The notes beneath the pieces are model-generated. The model was not told where the DNA came from. It saw only the letters and a list, made by a program, of their open reading frames with translations, and did no database searches. Of a stretch of 64,000 nucleotides of DNA, positions 40,901-48,669 are shown piece by piece. Numbering within the stretch: position 1 is the first letter of the stretch; every line of letters starts with the position of its first letter. A program made the translations under genes and the position numbers. The stretch is from Mesobacterium pallidum. Its GTDB lineage: Bacteria; Pseudomonadota; Alphaproteobacteria; Rhodobacterales; Rhodobacteraceae. The stretch lies in NCBI RefSeq assembly GCF_019966535.1, contig NZ_JAIMID010000018.1, positions 62,001 to 126,000 of the forward strand, given 5' to 3'.

Positions 40901-42346
40901 GACGAAAAGCGTATCCTGATCTTCTCGGATGCCGGGGGCACGGGGCGCAGCTACCACGCCGATCTTGGGGCGAAGAACCAGCGCTTGCGGGTCCACTACC
41001 TCCTGGAACCCGGCTGGAAGGCAGATGCGGCGATCCAGGGCCTCGGGCGCACCAACCGCACCAATCAGGCGCAGCCGCCGCTGTTCCGGCCGGTCGCCAC
41101 CGATGTGAAGGCGGAAAAGCGGTTCCTCTCGACCATCGCGCGTCGTCTCGACACGCTTGGCGCGATCACCCGCGGCCAGCGCCAGACTGGCGGGCAAGGG
41201 TTGTTCCGACCCGAGGACAACCTCGAGTCGCCCTACGCCCGCGACGCCCTGCGCCAGCTTTACCGCCGCATCTATCGCGGCGATCTGGCGGGCTGCTCGC
41301 TAGGGGCCTTCGAGGATGCCACTGGCCTCGGCCTGACCGATGACAACGGGCTGAAGGACGACCTGCCGCCGATCACGACCTTCCTCAATCGCCTGCTGGC
41401 GCTGACGATCGACATGCAGGCCGTGTTGTTCGCGGGTTTCGAAGAACTCCTCGACCAACGGATCGAGGGCGCCATCGCGGCCGGAGTCTACGACATCGGG
41501 CTCGAGACGCTGCGCGCCGAGAGTTTTTGCGTGACCGACGCCCGGGTGATCTACACCCATCCCCGCTCCGGTGCCGAAACCCAACTCCTCACCATCGCGG
41601 AAAAGCGGCGCAACACGCCGACTTCTCTCGCGGATGCGCTCGATTGGCTGGACGACCCGAAGGCGCGGTGCCTCATCAACAGCCGTTCGGGCCGGGCTGC
41701 CGTGCAGGTTCCTGCCACCAGTCACATGCTGGACGATGGGACCATCGAGCCGCGCCTGCGCCTGATCCGCCCGCTTGATGCCAGCACGGTCCCGGCCAAG
41801 GTCATGGAGGACACCCACTGGCTCGAGGCCGACCGCGCGGCCTTCACTGCGGCGTGGACTGCGGAACTGGCCGAGGTGCCGGAGTTTTCGAACTCCACTC
41901 TGCACATCGTGGCAGGTCTGCTGCTGCCGATCTGGAAGCAGCTTCCCCAGGATGAAACCCGCGTCTACCGCCTGCAGACCGATGACGGGCAGCGCATCAT
42001 CGGTCGCCGCGTCTCGCCTGCCTGGGTCGCGACCACGCTGGCCGCCGATGCGCCCAAGCTCTCGGCCGCGCAGGTCCATGCCCTCGTTCTGGAGGGCAAG
42101 ACCGTGGTGTGCCTGTCCGAAGGGATGGAATTGCACCGCTCGCGCGTCATGGGCGCGAACCGGATCGAACTCTCGGGCTTCTCGGAGGCAGCCAAGGATC
42201 GGCTCAAGGCCGATGGCTTCTTCTCGGAGATTATTAGCTGGAAGCTTCGGCTGTTTTGCCCGACCGATGCTGATGGCGTCGCGATACTGGATCGTCTGCT
42301 TGCACGTTGTCCTGTCGCAAGGCCACATGATCGCGGAGGCTGTTGA
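37952..42346 (+). CDS. Methyltransferase-strawberry-notch helicase fusion protein
   Basis: A 1464-residue protein. Residues 130-300 form a methyltransferase-like domain with an AdoMet-binding loop (LEPSAGTGLLAILAEIGGG) and NPPF (IILMNPPFS-like, here VILMNPPFS). From about 450 a superfamily 2 helicase follows: Walker A-type GDGTGAGKGRQSAG, the DESHAMANAAGG motif II and later motifs (AGGTGRSYHADL; QGLGRTNRTNQ). The order N-methylase plus Strawberry-notch ATPase plus helicase C is typical of large plasmid and phage proteins. Presumed DNA modification or remodelling; experimental role unknown. TOPRIM gene follows three bases later. Confidence 0.9.
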   Translation: MTHLAPVAQASLPAPIVPLAANPAPAIVAVAEALQPDLAQGLQIDALRLRREMEHAFGGSDATGAWDWKLAYEAGEVALILFLRKFGRALLARAGSPAALLPILAKVAGLLPTHTRRSEEMERFQQFSTPLPMGLAAVAAAQITPYDLVLEPSAGTGLLAILAEIGGGTLALNELADTRADLLRLLFPGRPVTGFDAAQIDDHLDACSSPSVILMNPPFSAQANVDGRSTEATARHLRSALARLVPGGRLVAITGAGFAPDAPAWADTFGRLTETAHLIFTGAVSGAAFAKHGTSFETRISVFDKCRGGEPGGITADLHQPTSPDVAHLMSRATAEVPPRLELDPAPAAGQGHSSPFPGNSHLTTRKTVSRSRATSAAQPAKSETRFEAEELNYATRDAVGDADAARLSDAIYETFHLQAIEIPGAAQHPTKLVQSAAMASVAPPKPSYRPKLPAAVLRDGMLSDAQLETVIYAGEAHCAYLAGSWAVDETGDVVAAAPEDAADAVRFRRGFFLGDGTGAGKGRQSAGILLDNWARGRHKALWISKSDKLLEDAQRDWSALGQERLLVTPLSRFAQGRDIPLTEGILFTTYATLRSEERGGKKSRVDQIVDWLGADFDGVILFDESHAMANAAGGKGERGDTMASQQGRAGLRLQHKLPNARVVYVSATGATTVHNLAYAQRLGLWGGEDFPFATRSEFVEAIEAGGVAAMEVLARDLRALGLYTSRSLSYDGVEYEMLEHALSLEQRGIYDAYAGAFAIIHNNLTAALVAANISGAADGPGGSGTLNRQAKSAARSAFESAKQRFFGHLLTSMKTPTLIASIDADLAAGHAAVIQIVSTGEALMERRLSEIPTDEWNDIRCDITPREYVLDYLAHSFPVQLYEPFTDSEGNLSSRPVTRYGQPVECREAVRRRDALIEKLASLPPVPGALDQIVQRFGTALVAEVTGRSRRIVRKGEGQSARLVVENRAGAANLTETQTFMDDEKRILIFSDAGGTGRSYHADLGAKNQRLRVHYLLEPGWKADAAIQGLGRTNRTNQAQPPLFRPVATDVKAEKRFLSTIARRLDTLGAITRGQRQTGGQGLFRPEDNLESPYARDALRQLYRRIYRGDLAGCSLGAFEDATGLGLTDDNGLKDDLPPITTFLNRLLALTIDMQAVLFAGFEELLDQRIEGAIAAGVYDIGLETLRAESFCVTDARVIYTHPRSGAETQLLTIAEKRRNTPTSLADALDWLDDPKARCLINSRSGRAAVQVPATSHMLDDGTIEPRLRLIRPLDASTVPAKVMEDTHWLEADRAAFTAAWTAELAEVPEFSNSTLHIVAGLLLPIWKQLPQDETRVYRLQTDDGQRIIGRRVSPAWVATTLAADAPKLSAAQVHALVLEGKTVVCLSEGMELHRSRVMGANRIELSGFSEAAKDRLKADGFFSEIISWKLRLFCPTDADGVAILDRLLARCPVARPHDRGGC

Positions 42347-42349
42347 CCC

Positions 42350-43381
42350 ATGTATTCCGAGACCGAAGACCTCGTGCGCGATCTGGCAGAAAATGCCGAA
42401 GGCGTCTGTCGTGCCTACCTTCCCGCCGGACGGCGGGAAGGATCCTACTGGATCGTGGGTGACCTGCAAAACAATCCTGGCCGCTCGCTCTTCGTGCGGC
42501 TGACCGGGCCTGCATCAGGGCCGGGTGCTGCCGGCAAGTTCACGGACGGCGCCACGGGTGAGCATGGCGATCTCCTCGACATCATCCGCGAGCGGACGGG
42601 GATCACGCGCTTCCCCGACCTTCTCGCCGAGGCCCGAGCGCATCTTGGCCGTCCGCAGCCGGTTCTCCCTGAAACAGCCGGTCCGAGGAAGACCAAGCGC
42701 CCGGGTGGGACACCAGCGGCCGCGTCGCGTCTGTTCGCGGCCTCGAAGCTGATCGCGGGTACGCTAGCCGAAACCTACCTCCGTTCCCGGGGCATCACCC
42801 AATTTGGGTCGGGCGGCGCCATTCGCTTCCACCCGAAGTGCTGGCATCGGGAAGAGGGGCAGACCCGGAGCACCCCCGGACCGGCGATGATCGCCGCGGT
42901 CACCGATGGAGCAGGGGCCCTGCAGGGCGTGCATCGCACCTGGCTGGCACCTGACGGAAAAGGCAAAGCAGATGTCGATCCGCAGCGTCGGGCTATGGGC
43001 CACCTCCTCGGCAATGCTGTCAGGCTGACCTCGCAGGATGACATCCTCGTCGTCGGCGAAGGCATCGAGACCATGTTGTCCCTGTCCGAGGCGATCCCCA
43101 GCCTGCCCGTCTGGGCGGCGCTCTCGTCCGGTCACCTCGGGGCCGTTCGCCTGCCGGAGGGGCTCAAGCGCCTCTACATCGCCATCGACCGCGATCCGGC
43201 CGGGCAACGAGCGGCGGAGAGGTTGAGCAACAGAGCCACCGAGTTCGGGGTCCCTGTGAGGCTGCTGGAACCGCAGCTCGGGGATTTCAACGATGATCTT
43301 CGGGCGAACGGCAGGGACGCGCTGCGCCAGCATCTGGCAGGTCAGATCGGACCAGAGGATCGGCATCGCCTGCCGGGCTGA
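42350..43381 (+). CDS. TOPRIM-domain primase-like protein
   Basis: A 343-residue protein. The N-terminal half (GSYWIVGDLQNNPGRSLFVRL, TGEHGDLLDII) is like the DUF7146 zinc-less primase leader. The C-terminal TOPRIM domain shows the Glu motif VVGEGIETMLSL and the DxD-type IAIDRDPAGQRAAERL. Similar proteins accompany the Strawberry-notch gene on plasmids and may prime or process DNA. It starts three bases after the helicase stop, so both are probably one transcript. Confidence 0.9.
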   Translation: MYSETEDLVRDLAENAEGVCRAYLPAGRREGSYWIVGDLQNNPGRSLFVRLTGPASGPGAAGKFTDGATGEHGDLLDIIRERTGITRFPDLLAEARAHLGRPQPVLPETAGPRKTKRPGGTPAAASRLFAASKLIAGTLAETYLRSRGITQFGSGGAIRFHPKCWHREEGQTRSTPGPAMIAAVTDGAGALQGVHRTWLAPDGKGKADVDPQRRAMGHLLGNAVRLTSQDDILVVGEGIETMLSLSEAIPSLPVWAALSSGHLGAVRLPEGLKRLYIAIDRDPAGQRAAERLSNRATEFGVPVRLLEPQLGDFNDDLRANGRDALRQHLAGQIGPEDRHRLPG

Positions 43382-43745
43382 GCTGCATCGCGCAGGGGGG
43401 TCTGGGAGTGCGGGGCAGGGGGCTGCATCCCAGCCGTGGCTCTGGATCGTCGTCCTCACCCCATCCCGGGCCTTGCGCATCCACCCGTCAGCCCTGCGCG
43501 GCCTTCAAGAGATGGGCAGGCCGTCAAAGCGGTTGCCCCTGCAAGGTCGGCAGGGAAGCTATTTCCGCCGGCGGCAAAGCCGCCTTTGCATCGCGAGACA
43601 AATAGCTTCCCTGCCGACCTCCTCCACGCTGTTCCGGCCCCGGTGAAGCCGGGGTGAAGAGGCAACCGCCCCGACGGCTCGGGTCTGCCCATGAAGGCCG
43701 CGCGGGATGACGCGCGGACGAGACAGGCCCGGAGGCAAGAAACCG
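43382..43745. repeat. Intergenic region with large nested inverted repeat
   Basis: AGGTCGGCAGGGAAGCTATTT (43544-43564) and its exact complement (43600-43620) are a 21-bp perfect inverted repeat with a 35-base interior. Inside, GGCGGC-AAA-GCCGCC (43570-43584) forms a second hairpin. It could extrude as a cruciform or act as a strong mRNA end. No protein gene is supported in the whole gap. Confidence 0.75.
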
Positions 43746-44678
43746 ATGACGATCCATATCCACGACGACGCGTATGAACCCGCCCATAGCGCATCCCAGA
43801 CCGCCCATGCGCTCGACGAGCTCCAGCTCTACGGCTATCGCCCATTTGACGAGCCCGATCCGCGCCCGATGCCCGATGGGCAGCGCCTCGCCGTCGCCGT
43901 CGCCGACATCTTCGACGCCCTCGTCGCGACCCTGGAAGACACCCGTATGGAACCCGACCTCGAAGAGGTGCTCTGGGGCCAGGTCAACCTCTTCCACCGC
44001 GCCACGGCCCGGATCGAGCGGACGCTCGATGAGAACGAGCAGGCGCAGCGCCGCCTCCAGCGCGAGCAGGACGGCTCCGAAGTGAAGTCCGTCGAACTCG
44101 AGCGCCTGACGGCCGAAGGCCTGACTCTCGTTGAACGGCGCAACTGCATGGATATGATGCGCGATCATGCCGCATCCGAGTTCGTCCATCACACGGGATC
44201 GACCTGGCGCCCCCGCACCGGATCAATCGTGAACCGCCAGCACATGACCGCCGCCCTGATCGACAGCCGCGACTTCCTGGCCGCCAAGCGCCGCGCCGAG
44301 ACCGAGGTAATGCTTCCCGCAGGCCCCAAGGTCGCCCTCACCGGCGGGACCGATTTCAACGATCACCGCCTGATCTGGGGCAAGCTCGACCAGGTCCGGA
44401 CCAAGTATCCCGACATGGTCCTCCTGCACGGTGGCAGCCCGAAGGGCGCAGAGCTCATCGCCGCCAAATGGGCCGAAGCCCGGGGCGTGACGCAGGTGGC
44501 CTTCAAGCCCGACTGGACCAAGCACGCCAAGGCCGCGCCCTTCAAGCGCAACGACGCGATGCTGGATGTGCTCCCGGTCGGGGTCCTCGTCTTCCCCGGA
44601 ACCGGTATCCAGGAAAACCTCGCCGATAAAGCCAAAAAGCTGGGCATCCCGGTCATGAAGTTCGAGAAGGGGGCGTGA
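43746..44678 (+). CDS. DUF2493 (SLOG-fold, YspA-type) protein
   Basis: A 310-residue protein. The C-terminal 120 residues match DUF2493: VALTGGTDFNDHRLIWGKLD, MVLLHGGSPKGAELIAAKWAEARGV, and VFPGTGIQENLADKAKKLGIPV, a Rossmann-like SLOG domain that binds nucleotides. The N-terminal part is a predicted coiled coil (DENEQAQRRLQREQDGSEVKSVELERL). SLOG proteins are often sensors in nucleotide-based signalling and phage defence, so a sensing role is possible but not shown. It is followed by a hairpin and the WGR gene. Confidence 0.88.
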   Translation: MTIHIHDDAYEPAHSASQTAHALDELQLYGYRPFDEPDPRPMPDGQRLAVAVADIFDALVATLEDTRMEPDLEEVLWGQVNLFHRATARIERTLDENEQAQRRLQREQDGSEVKSVELERLTAEGLTLVERRNCMDMMRDHAASEFVHHTGSTWRPRTGSIVNRQHMTAALIDSRDFLAAKRRAETEVMLPAGPKVALTGGTDFNDHRLIWGKLDQVRTKYPDMVLLHGGSPKGAELIAAKWAEARGVTQVAFKPDWTKHAKAAPFKRNDAMLDVLPVGVLVFPGTGIQENLADKAKKLGIPVMKFEKGA

Positions 44679-44684
44679 GCCCCC
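44669..44684 (+). terminator. Hairpin overlapping the end of the DUF2493 gene
   Basis: GGGGGC-GTGA-GCCCCC, the stop codon lies in the loop; a short T-containing stretch GACTTTAAT follows. Confidence 0.55.
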
Positions 44685-44762
44685 GACTTTAATCCGGGAC
44701 AGAACATTGTGGAAACGTCGAAGAGCGCTTGATATTGTGGTTTGTAGAGAGGCGCCAACAAC

Positions 44763-45035
44763 ATGTTCGACATATCGCGGCAAATGGAAGTGTTCCCGAC
44801 GACGGTCGATCTCAAGCGGATCGACCCGTCTCTCAACATGCGCCGCTTCTATCGAATGAGCGTTCAGCCGGACCTGTTTGGCGGCGCATGCCTTGTGCGG
44901 GAATGGGGCCGTATCGGGTTTCGAGGACAGATGCTGATCGAGCAACACGATGACGAGGGCAGGGCGGTCAATGCTCTGTTGAAGCTGTCGGCGACGAAGA
45001 AGCGGCGAGGGTATAAGTTGCCGACCGAACGTTGA
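44763..45035 (+). CDS. WGR-domain protein
   Basis: A 90-residue protein consisting of one WGR domain, including the diagnostic LVREWGRIGFRGQ and Lys-rich end (KLSATKKRRGYKL). WGR domains bind nucleic acids, best known from PARPs and from MolR-like proteins. Stand-alone plasmid copies have no known role. ATG 44763 lies near a 5' region with a weak ribosome-binding site. Confidence 0.88.
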   Translation: MFDISRQMEVFPTTVDLKRIDPSLNMRRFYRMSVQPDLFGGACLVREWGRIGFRGQMLIEQHDDEGRAVNALLKLSATKKRRGYKLPTER

Positions 45036-45346
45036 GAACGGCCCGCAGTCGCCGTTCATTGGCCTAGAAAGTTACTGCGGTGCGGTCCGCCAGACCGGAC
45101 TTTCGCTGCGGCCGCGAAATCGAGCGGTCGGCGAATGGTAGTGCAGCGGGACAAAGTGCGACGATCGAATGCCAGGCGTTTTCTCAAGGCAGTGCCTTAT
45201 CGCGATCGCCAAGGTGACGGGAAAGGACCGATGGGATATCGAAGCCATGCTGGCGCGTCTGGCTCCTAAGCCCATGAACAAATGAAATCAAGCTGTCCGC
45301 CTGCGCCGCTCTGCGAAAGGGTATGATCGGGCGGGAGGCGATCAGC
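45036..45346. other. Intergenic region with a possible 38-residue ORF
   Basis: Mostly non-coding. One short frame (45169-45285, plus strand) reads as a coding-like peptide containing VTGKDRWDIEAMLARLAPKPM but has no ribosome-binding site; upstream in frame is a stop. It may be the tail of a lost gene. No terminator recognised. Confidence 0.35.
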
Positions 45347-46297
45347 TCAGCCGTCATCAGAGTTTGGCCAGTTTCCACCGGTGCGAAGGTCATCGACGCT
45401 CATGGTGTCGGCGGGCGCTTGTATGGAGATGCGCCAGTCCTTGGTACGCGCTGATGAGAACTCGACACGCTGTATCCCGACATCCCCATCCCCATTGTAA
45501 CGAAGCTTGCGCGCCTCTTCGATGGTTACGAACTCGGGCTCGATCCACCTTGCTGTGCTGAGGAAGACGAATCCTAGGCGCGCAGGGCCATTCAGTGTGT
45601 CGATGGTCACGGTGCCTGGATATCGAATACGTGCCGTTCGGGTGATCGGCGGTGCGGCCTTCTCGATTTCAGCATAGGGATCGAGCGAGTTCTGAACTTC
45701 GCGCCAGATAGAGTTGATCGACCAACTCGACCCGGCCTCGCCGTGGAAAATCGGGGCCGAAAGGTCGGTGTCGCTAGGCAGGACATAGTCAATTTCGTCT
45801 GGCTCGGGCCGGACGTCCTCCTCGTTCGGGCGATAGGTCCGAATGCCGACACCTGTACAAACGCAGCCTTTGTGCCAAAAGATGACCACGTCCAGGCCAA
45901 GAAGAGGATTTAGGTCCTCGGCTTGCACGTCTGCGATGCGCCGCAACGTGATCCCGAGGTGCTGCGCTACCGTCTCGGCCTCCGGCGAAAAGCCGGAATG
46001 ACTCACCGCGATCGTATGATCCGCGCCGATAGACGAGCGCTTGGTGGCCAGTTGCTCGAGCCAAGTCACGTCCTGCACCTTGGTTCGGCGTCGGCACTCT
46101 ATCGTAATCAGCATTTCCGCCGTGCCGGCCTTAGTGCGAATCGTCGCGTCCACTTCTCGGAGGCGACCCGTGAGTTTGCACCGGATACGATCAGGCGACT
46201 TGACGACAATTCCTTGCGGCCCGGCGTCGGCTTCAATCCGGGCGATGAGTTTCTCGAACTCGCGCCACTGGGCATCGTTACGACGCTGGGCGGTCAC
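45347..46297 (-). CDS. Mrr-like restriction endonuclease-fold protein
   Basis: A 316-residue protein. The N-terminal domain has a PD-(D/E)xK-like core, REVDATIR (Asp50) followed by MLITIECRRR (Glu67, Arg69 in the E-x-K position), as in Mrr-family nucleases, although the final Lys is replaced by Arg. The rest (beta-rich, GIRTYRPNEEDVRPEPDE and APPITRTARIRYPG) is unrecognised. It starts with ATG overlapping the TcmP stop as ATGA, so it is the third gene of a tight cassette. A DNA-cleaving role against foreign DNA is inference. Confidence 0.75.
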   Translation of the reverse strand: MTAQRRNDAQWREFEKLIARIEADAGPQGIVVKSPDRIRCKLTGRLREVDATIRTKAGTAEMLITIECRRRTKVQDVTWLEQLATKRSSIGADHTIAVSHSGFSPEAETVAQHLGITLRRIADVQAEDLNPLLGLDVVIFWHKGCVCTGVGIRTYRPNEEDVRPEPDEIDYVLPSDTDLSAPIFHGEAGSSWSINSIWREVQNSLDPYAEIEKAAPPITRTARIRYPGTVTIDTLNGPARLGFVFLSTARWIEPEFVTIEEARKLRYNGDGDVGIQRVEFSSARTKDWRISIQAPADTMSVDDLRTGGNWPNSDDG

Positions 46298-47559
46298 TTC
46301 GCCTCGCTCCCTTTGGAACTTGCCTCAAGGAACATCGGGAAGAAGCTCCTTTGCCGCTTGAGCTTCAGGACGTCGCCAACGCCGATGGCATTCGCGCTGC
46401 GGCGCTCGCCGCCGCCCGGGGTGATGACCGCGATGTCTGGGTTTTCGATGATTGCGCGGTGAACGTCGTCGGTGTGTGCAGGCGTGGCATTATAGATGCC
46501 CTCGTAGAAGTCGCCGACGCCGATGGCATCACCCGACTCGGAGATCAGCCGGGGGATGTCGGCGAGAAGCTGTGTTCGCGCAGTTTCGCGGCCCGATAGG
46601 TCGAACAGATAGAGCGCTCCTCCATCATGACTTGGATCGTAGGATAGCATGTTGAGGCCTGAGCGGCCGAAATGCGCTTGTGCCGTGCTGTTCTGATGGA
46701 GGACATTGTTGTAGACCTGACGCGCGCGATAGATGTTGGCGAAGTGGATCATCCAGTAGCGCCAACCGCCTGGATTGTTGATTGAAAAGGGGCTGACGAA
46801 GGGAGCGCAGGTTCGGAATGTCTCGAACACCAATCGCTCGGCGGCGCCGAGCCAGCTATGTTTGCTCATCGCCCCGTTGAAAACGTCAAGCTCGGCGGGT
46901 TCGATGCCGAAGGGTCGGAGCTGGGCCGCGAGCTGAATGGGTTTGGACTTCTGTAAGAACGACAGCAAAGCTTCGATCGCGAAAGTATAGAAGATTTCCA
47001 CTGACGGGTGCGCGCGCATTATGTCGAGCAGCGTCGCATGCTCGACATGGCGGTGGCCGCACTGGTCGAGGTTGAACAGAACATTGCGATAGCGCCCCTG
47101 TTCCAGAAGCTGTTTCATCCGCGGATAGCCAGCCTCGAACGTATCGGTCATATACTCGATACGAAGGTGCAAGCGGCGGCCATTTTCGGTAATGTCGCCC
47201 AGCAGTGGTGCGATGTTCCCCTTCAATACCTCAATCGCATCACGGCTATGATCGTTGAGGACGAGCAGGCACTCGATCTCGATCAGGCCTAGGCCCTGCG
47301 CTGCGCGGTGGGCGTTTACCGCCTCGATCGCGCGCTTAAGCTCTTCGATGAAGATGAGGGGCGAGCCAGCGGTTCCGCACTGGTAGCTGCCGCCGCCGGC
47401 AAATCCGTCGATCACCGCGAGACGGAAACGCTCCTGCTGCGGAAGCTGGCAGCGCACGGTGAGATATCGGAAGAAGTATTCGCGAAGGATCTTGTGTTTG
47501 CGGCGCGAGTGCTCCTCCAAGACCGCACCATTGGCCCATTCATATGTTTTCTCGACCAT
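46294..47559 (-). CDS. tcmP: Three-Cys-motif partner protein TcmP
   Basis: A 421-residue protein of the TcmP family, marked by the N-terminal KILREYFFRYLTVR, the VIDGFAGGGSYQCGTAGSPL nucleotide-like loop, FNLDQCGHRH and a central AIEALLSFLQ segment. The family is found next to genes for a three-Cys-motif protein (DUF5131/Gp37-Gp68), as here, and lies in defence islands. Methyltransferase-like architecture is suggested by the FAGGGSY loop. The reaction is unknown. It lies 28 bases after the DUF5131 gene and overlaps the Mrr-like gene. Confidence 0.88.
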   Translation of the reverse strand: MVEKTYEWANGAVLEEHSRRKHKILREYFFRYLTVRCQLPQQERFRLAVIDGFAGGGSYQCGTAGSPLIFIEELKRAIEAVNAHRAAQGLGLIEIECLLVLNDHSRDAIEVLKGNIAPLLGDITENGRRLHLRIEYMTDTFEAGYPRMKQLLEQGRYRNVLFNLDQCGHRHVEHATLLDIMRAHPSVEIFYTFAIEALLSFLQKSKPIQLAAQLRPFGIEPAELDVFNGAMSKHSWLGAAERLVFETFRTCAPFVSPFSINNPGGWRYWMIHFANIYRARQVYNNVLHQNSTAQAHFGRSGLNMLSYDPSHDGGALYLFDLSGRETARTQLLADIPRLISESGDAIGVGDFYEGIYNATPAHTDDVHRAIIENPDIAVITPGGGERRSANAIGVGDVLKLKRQRSFFPMFLEASSKGSEAK

Positions 47560-47586
47560 CCGTCCCTCCTTATCGCCGGCCTGCGG

Positions 47587-48369
47587 TTATGCGCCGGTGG
47601 AGAAGGCTGCGGGCATCTCGTCCCACGTCTTGCCCCGATACTCACGGCCGTTGGCCCTTTTTGAGCGACGTTTGTTGTCTTTGCCCCAAGTGCCCCACTG
47701 CTTGAAAAAGAAGGCGGTCTCGTGTTCCTCGCATTGGGCGTGGATTTCATCGATCCATTCCTCGCGAATCGGCCGCGCCGACCGACCGCTCTCGCCGCCG
47801 ACAATAGCCCAATGGATGCCGGACAAGTCGACACCGCCGACCGGCCCGATCAGTGGTTCGAATGATAGGAACCGGATCGCCGCCGGCACTGCGCGCAGGT
47901 GGTCGATACGTTTTACAACCTCGGCATTCTCGATACTGGTGCCAAGCCAAACATTGGGTAGGACATCCTCGACCAGCGTCGAGACGAACACTGCCATCCG
48001 TTCAGGTCGTTTGGTGAGGATTTGGTAGTGGTGGCGCGGCGTTTCGCGCATCACCTGCCAGACCTTGAGAATGAAGCCATCGCTGACTCGCTCATGGAAC
48101 AGGTCGCTCATCGAGTTTACGAAAATCTTGCGGGCTTTCCGCCAGCGGTGCGGGATCGCAAGCGCCTCTTCGTCTTCGCGGACGACGCCGTTCCAGATGG
48201 TGCGCCCGCCGCCGCGCCGGGTGAGGCCGGCATATTTCGCCACGCCCATTGCTTCGAGCCGCCGCGCCATCTCCATAGCATAGCAATGTGTGCAGCCGGC
48301 GCTGACGATCGAGCAGCCGGCCACCGGATTCCAAGTGGCGTCGGTCCATTCTATCTGTGTTTCAGACAT
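47587..48369 (-). CDS. DUF5131 (phage Gp37/Gp68) three-Cys-motif protein
   Basis: A 260-residue protein. Near its N terminus is C-x6-C-x2-C (Cys19, Cys26, Cys29) in WNPVAGCSIVSAGCTHCYA, followed by RKARKIFVNSMSDLFHERVSD, ILTKRPERM and the WLGTSIEN motif. The Cys cluster and TIM-barrel-like pattern resemble radical-SAM enzymes. It is the partner family of TcmP and is common in phages and defence islands. It is the first gene of the Mrr-like/TcmP cassette. Reaction unknown; a modification role is possible. Confidence 0.9.
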   Translation of the reverse strand: MSETQIEWTDATWNPVAGCSIVSAGCTHCYAMEMARRLEAMGVAKYAGLTRRGGGRTIWNGVVREDEEALAIPHRWRKARKIFVNSMSDLFHERVSDGFILKVWQVMRETPRHHYQILTKRPERMAVFVSTLVEDVLPNVWLGTSIENAEVVKRIDHLRAVPAAIRFLSFEPLIGPVGGVDLSGIHWAIVGGESGRSARPIREEWIDEIHAQCEEHETAFFFKQWGTWGKDNKRRSKRANGREYRGKTWDEMPAAFSTGA

Positions 48370-48493
48370 GAGTGTTTAGCCCCGATATTCCCTGCCGCTC
48401 AGTTCGCGTGCCAAGCCTTACTCTAACCGGAACAAAGTGGGAATTACTAGATCGAGACCTCGTATGGCCTCCACCGTGTGAGGCTCGACTGCC
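48370..48493. other. Short intergenic region
   Basis: 124 bases between the DUF5131 start and the remnant downstream of darG. Likely holds the promoter of the three-gene cassette, but no clear -35/-10 pair is visible. Confidence 0.35.
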
Positions 48494-48669
48494 TTAAGGC
48501 GGTTGCCCAGTGAACCACCCCAGAACGACCTCATTTGCGCTTTCCACCCATGCGGTTGTTCGGGCGGACATCTCGCTGTAACCCGCGCGAACGGCTGCTT
48601 CCCTAGCCCACTGCGAGAGCCATGCCGCATCGCCCTCAGGCCGCTTTCCGCCCGCGAAGTCAGAGAGTA
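48494..48669 (-). pseudogene. Startless coding-like frame after darG
   Basis: The minus-strand frame read from the darG stop downward is open for about 59 codons and has strongly coding-like sequence (SDFAGGKRPEGDAAWLSQWAREAAVRAGYSE and so on, ending FTGQPP). It has no ATG, GTG or TTG at its beginning, and it is in a frame shifted from darG. It could be a fragment of a gene cut off by an earlier rearrangement, or a coupled re-initiation product at the darG stop. The family is not recognised. Confidence 0.4.

Noticed and set aside
43544..43620. attC-like (integron) site
   Set aside because: The inverted repeat lacks RYYYAAC/GTTRRRY core sites and no gene cassette or integrase is near.
45184..45393. 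69-codon minus-strand frame overlapping the end of the Mrr-like gene
   Set aside because: No ribosome-binding site and mostly a shadow; only the short plus-strand frame at 45169-45285 looks somewhat coding.
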